In this document: piece by piece, positions 6,248-7,405 of the stretch
Position numbering within the stretch: position 1 is the stretch's first letter
Layout: every line of letters begins with the position of its first letter
Assembly: GCF_949296715.1 (NCBI RefSeq)
Contig: NZ_CASFQD010000050.1
Location: 1-7,405 of the forward strand
DNA from: an uncultured Alistipes sp.
GTDB lineage: Bacteria > Bacteroidota > Bacteroidia > Bacteroidales > Rikenellaceae
Direction of reading: 5' to 3'
Length of the DNA stretch: 7,405 nt
Notes under the pieces: generated by a model
What the model was told of the DNA's origin: nothing
The model's database searches: none
What the model saw: only the letters and a program-made list of their open reading frames with translations
Translations under genes and position numbers: made by a program

Positions 6248-6823
6248 ATGAAACGACTTATTGCACCGGCCGTTCTGATGCTCCTGCTGTTGCCTTCGCC
6301 CGCTCTCCGGGCAGAAGAAGAGATCACAAAGGCCGCCCGTTCGCACGAAAACATCGTTACGAAAGAGGAAACGCGTCTCACCGTCACCGGACAACCGGCA
6401 CCTGACAACTACGTCGAAGCGGGTACGGTCTCCGTACAGAATCCCGCAACCGGTGAAACGACGACGCACACATTGTACGAAGCACCCCCGGAGAGTCTCT
6501 ACGATCTCTACCGGGAAGGCGGCTACCTCTGGATGACACTCATTACGCTCTGCCTCGTCGCCGCGCTCCTTTCCGCATGGAAAGCTCCCCGCTGGATCAA
6601 GGAGTTCGGGCTTCTGGCCCTGGTGCTGGGCATCATCAGTCTGTTCTCGGGGATTTACGATATTGCCAAACTCATCGGATCGGAAGGGATTGAAATCGGG
6701 AGGGAACTGCCATCGTCGATTCTGTTCAGCGGCCTGCGTGTCGGACTGATCGCCCCGATGTGGGGGCTGATCGTTTACGGCATCACCCTGATCCTGCGCA
6801 TCGCACTCAAACCCCGTATTTAA
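6248..6823 (+). CDS. Secreted N-terminus membrane protein of unknown function
   Basis: I do not recognise this 191-residue protein with confidence. It begins with a clear signal peptide (MKRLIAPAVLMLLLLPSPALRA, cleavage near residue 22). A soluble, probably periplasmic segment follows at about 23-90, with EETRLTVTG and a Thr-rich TGETTTHT. Then come three hydrophobic helices at about 92-110, 119-140 and 160-186. The last one, SGLRVGLIAPMWGLIVYGITLIL, together with the preceding SILFSG, faintly recalls the final helices of MotA/TolQ/ExbB channel subunits. The usual partner genes are absent here, so I would not call it that. ATG 6248 is chosen because the predicted promoter lies at 6154-6185 and it gives a proper signal peptide. 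It diverges from the LytTR membrane regulator and may be its target. Confidence 0.78.
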   Translation: MKRLIAPAVLMLLLLPSPALRAEEEITKAARSHENIVTKEETRLTVTGQPAPDNYVEAGTVSVQNPATGETTTHTLYEAPPESLYDLYREGGYLWMTLITLCLVAALLSAWKAPRWIKEFGLLALVLGIISLFSGIYDIAKLIGSEGIEIGRELPSSILFSGLRVGLIAPMWGLIVYGITLILRIALKPRI

Positions 6824-6870
6824 CCGAAATTCCACTCCGCAGACAGGAAACTGCAACCCGGCCCAACAAA

Positions 6871-6911
6871 CCTGCAGAGGCGCATACGTATGGCGTATCC
6901 GTCTCTGCAGG
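6871..6911. repeat. Long stem-loop downstream of the membrane protein gene
   Basis: Positions 6871-6888 and 6894-6911 pair over 18 bp with two mismatches around a 5-nt loop. The stem ends are CCTGCAGAG and CTCTGCAGG. The centre also contains a perfect 10-bp palindrome, CATACGTATG (6883-6892). It lies 47 nt past the stop codon of the membrane protein gene and may end that transcript, but no T-run follows on the plus strand. Palindromes of this kind can be dispersed genome repeats. Confidence 0.5.
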
Positions 6912-6953
6912 ATTATCACACGCCGGAGACAAACCGGTTCGGCAACGGCCACC

Positions 6954-7169
6954 GCGGCCGTAAGAGGGTCGTTTCAGATGGCACCTTAACTTTGTTCTGC
7001 ACGGCAACAATCTTTTGCCTTCCACCCCACACAGCTGTAAACAATAAGCCCCTCCTCTCAAGCGGCCGTAAGACGGCCGGTTCAGAGGGCTCCGTAACTT
7101 TGTTCTGACCGGCAGCAATCTTCTGCCTTCCACACTCCCTGCTATAAACAATTAAGCCCCTCCTATCAA
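6954..7169. repeat. 108-bp imperfect tandem duplication
   Basis: Two adjacent units of 108 bp, 6954-7061 and 7062-7169, each start GCGGCCGTAAGA and end AAGCCCCTCCT then A or C and TCAA. By eye they agree at roughly four bases in five. Both contain the blocks TAACTTTGTTCTG, CTTCCAC and TAAACAA. Inside each unit is a small hairpin at the same place: GGCAA/TTGCC (7003-7019) in the first and GGCAG/CTGCC (7111-7127) in the second. Minus-strand open frames across this region show the same repetition at the protein level (LLPxRTKLR...RPSYGR), but no coding signal supports them. I regard the region as non-coding. Confidence 0.8.
7054..7088. repeat. Hairpin at the junction of the two tandem units
   Basis: CCTCTCAAGCGGCCGT (7054-7069) pairs with ACGGCCGGTTCAGAGG (7073-7088) with two mismatches around the loop AAG. 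The inner seven pairs (CGGCCGT/ACGGCCG) are perfect. The hairpin spans the junction between the units; the matching place at the start of unit one is a much poorer fold. Confidence 0.45.
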
Positions 7170-7176
7170 GGAGGGG
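7157..7176. terminator. Terminator-like hairpin, possibly bidirectional
   Basis: CCCCTCC (7157-7163) and GGAGGGG (7170-7176) form a perfect 7-bp stem with loop TATCAA. It extends by weaker A-T and G-T pairs into AAG/TTT. T-rich bases follow on both strands (GTTTGGGG on plus, CTTAATTGTTT on minus). It could stop plus-strand transcription from the membrane protein gene and any minus-strand readthrough from the rRNA operon. Confidence 0.5.
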
Positions 7177-7208
7177 TTTGGGGTGGTTGTCGATATCTTT
7201 GGCGGCCT

Positions 7209-7312
7209 GCCGCCTCTTCAAGGTCAACCGACACAAACCGTCATTGCCACAAAGCCATCCATATGACACAACCACAACAAAAAAGGTCAGACCTTTCGAT
7301 CTGACCTTGAAG

Positions 7313-7319
<7 letters not shown>
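7209..7319. repeat. 18-bp perfect inverted repeat copying the 5S rRNA 3' end
   Basis: GCCGCCTCTTCAAGGTCA at 7209-7226 is the exact reverse complement of 7302-7319. The right arm spans the last bases of 5S rRNA and the first arm of the rRNA terminator. The left arm is therefore an inverted copy of that sequence 75 nt further on. Flanking bases do not match, so the duplication is limited to these 18 bp. Confidence 0.75.
7279..7308 (-). terminator. Rho-independent terminator of the rRNA operon
   Basis: On the minus strand AAGGTCAGA (7308-7300) is followed by the loop TCGAAAGG and TCTGACCTT (7291-7283), a 9-bp stem running into a T-run (T at 7284-7279). It begins four bases beyond the probable 5S rRNA 3' end and is the expected end of the rRNA transcript. 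Confidence 0.88.

Positions 7320-7405
<86 letters not shown>

Noticed and set aside
6248..6823. MotA/TolQ/ExbB-type proton channel subunit
   Set aside because: The last helices resemble that family only faintly. The protein has a cleavable signal peptide and there is no ExbD/TolR-like partner nearby.
6954..7169. CRISPR array
   Set aside because: There are only two long, diverged and directly adjacent units with no unique spacers between short repeats.

Overview
The window looks like chromosomal DNA from a GC-rich member of the Bacteroidota, most likely a gut Bacteroidales. An Alistipes-like genus is my best guess, but it is an inference. Three things support the phylum: a TamL-type outer-membrane lipoprotein (the Bacteroidota form of TamA), several promoters matching the Bacteroidota -7 element TAnnTTTG, and gene starts without clear Shine-Dalgarno sequences. 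Every strongly supported gene belongs to a known family. I see no IS element, CRISPR array, phage gene or tRNA.

Layout. Positions 1-183 are AT-rich and gene-poor, and hold a perfect 44-bp palindrome at 29-72 that probably terminates the tamL transcript. On the minus strand, a flavin nitroreductase gene (2585-3334) is followed 13 nt later by tamL (184-2571), as a probable operon. From 3335 to 3472, two back-to-back promoters share an 18-bp inverted repeat. The plus strand then carries dapF (3473-4279), a 64-residue charged small protein (4299-4493) and an alpha/beta hydrolase (4506-5363), with gaps of 19 and 12 nt.

The hydrolase gene runs 127 bp into the end of a convergent minus-strand gene (5237-6022) for a four-helix membrane protein with a C-terminal LytTR DNA-binding domain. 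Divergent from that regulator is a secreted or membrane protein of 191 residues (6248-6823). The 225-bp gap between them holds a well-formed promoter for each gene. Just upstream of the plus-strand promoter is a perfect 9-bp direct repeat with a 12-bp spacer, the usual geometry of a LytTR operator. This is the most interesting part of the window: a membrane-anchored LytTR regulator that may control a divergent membrane protein.

Positions 6824-7312 are non-coding but rich in structure: a long stem-loop, a 108-bp imperfect tandem duplication ending in a terminator-like hairpin, an inverted copy of the 5S rRNA 3' end, and the rRNA operon terminator. The window closes inside a minus-strand 5S rRNA gene, the tail of an rRNA operon lying to the right.

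The genes do not form one pathway. DapF serves lysine and peptidoglycan synthesis, TamL serves envelope assembly, and the LytTR/membrane-protein pair looks like an independent envelope-linked regulatory unit.
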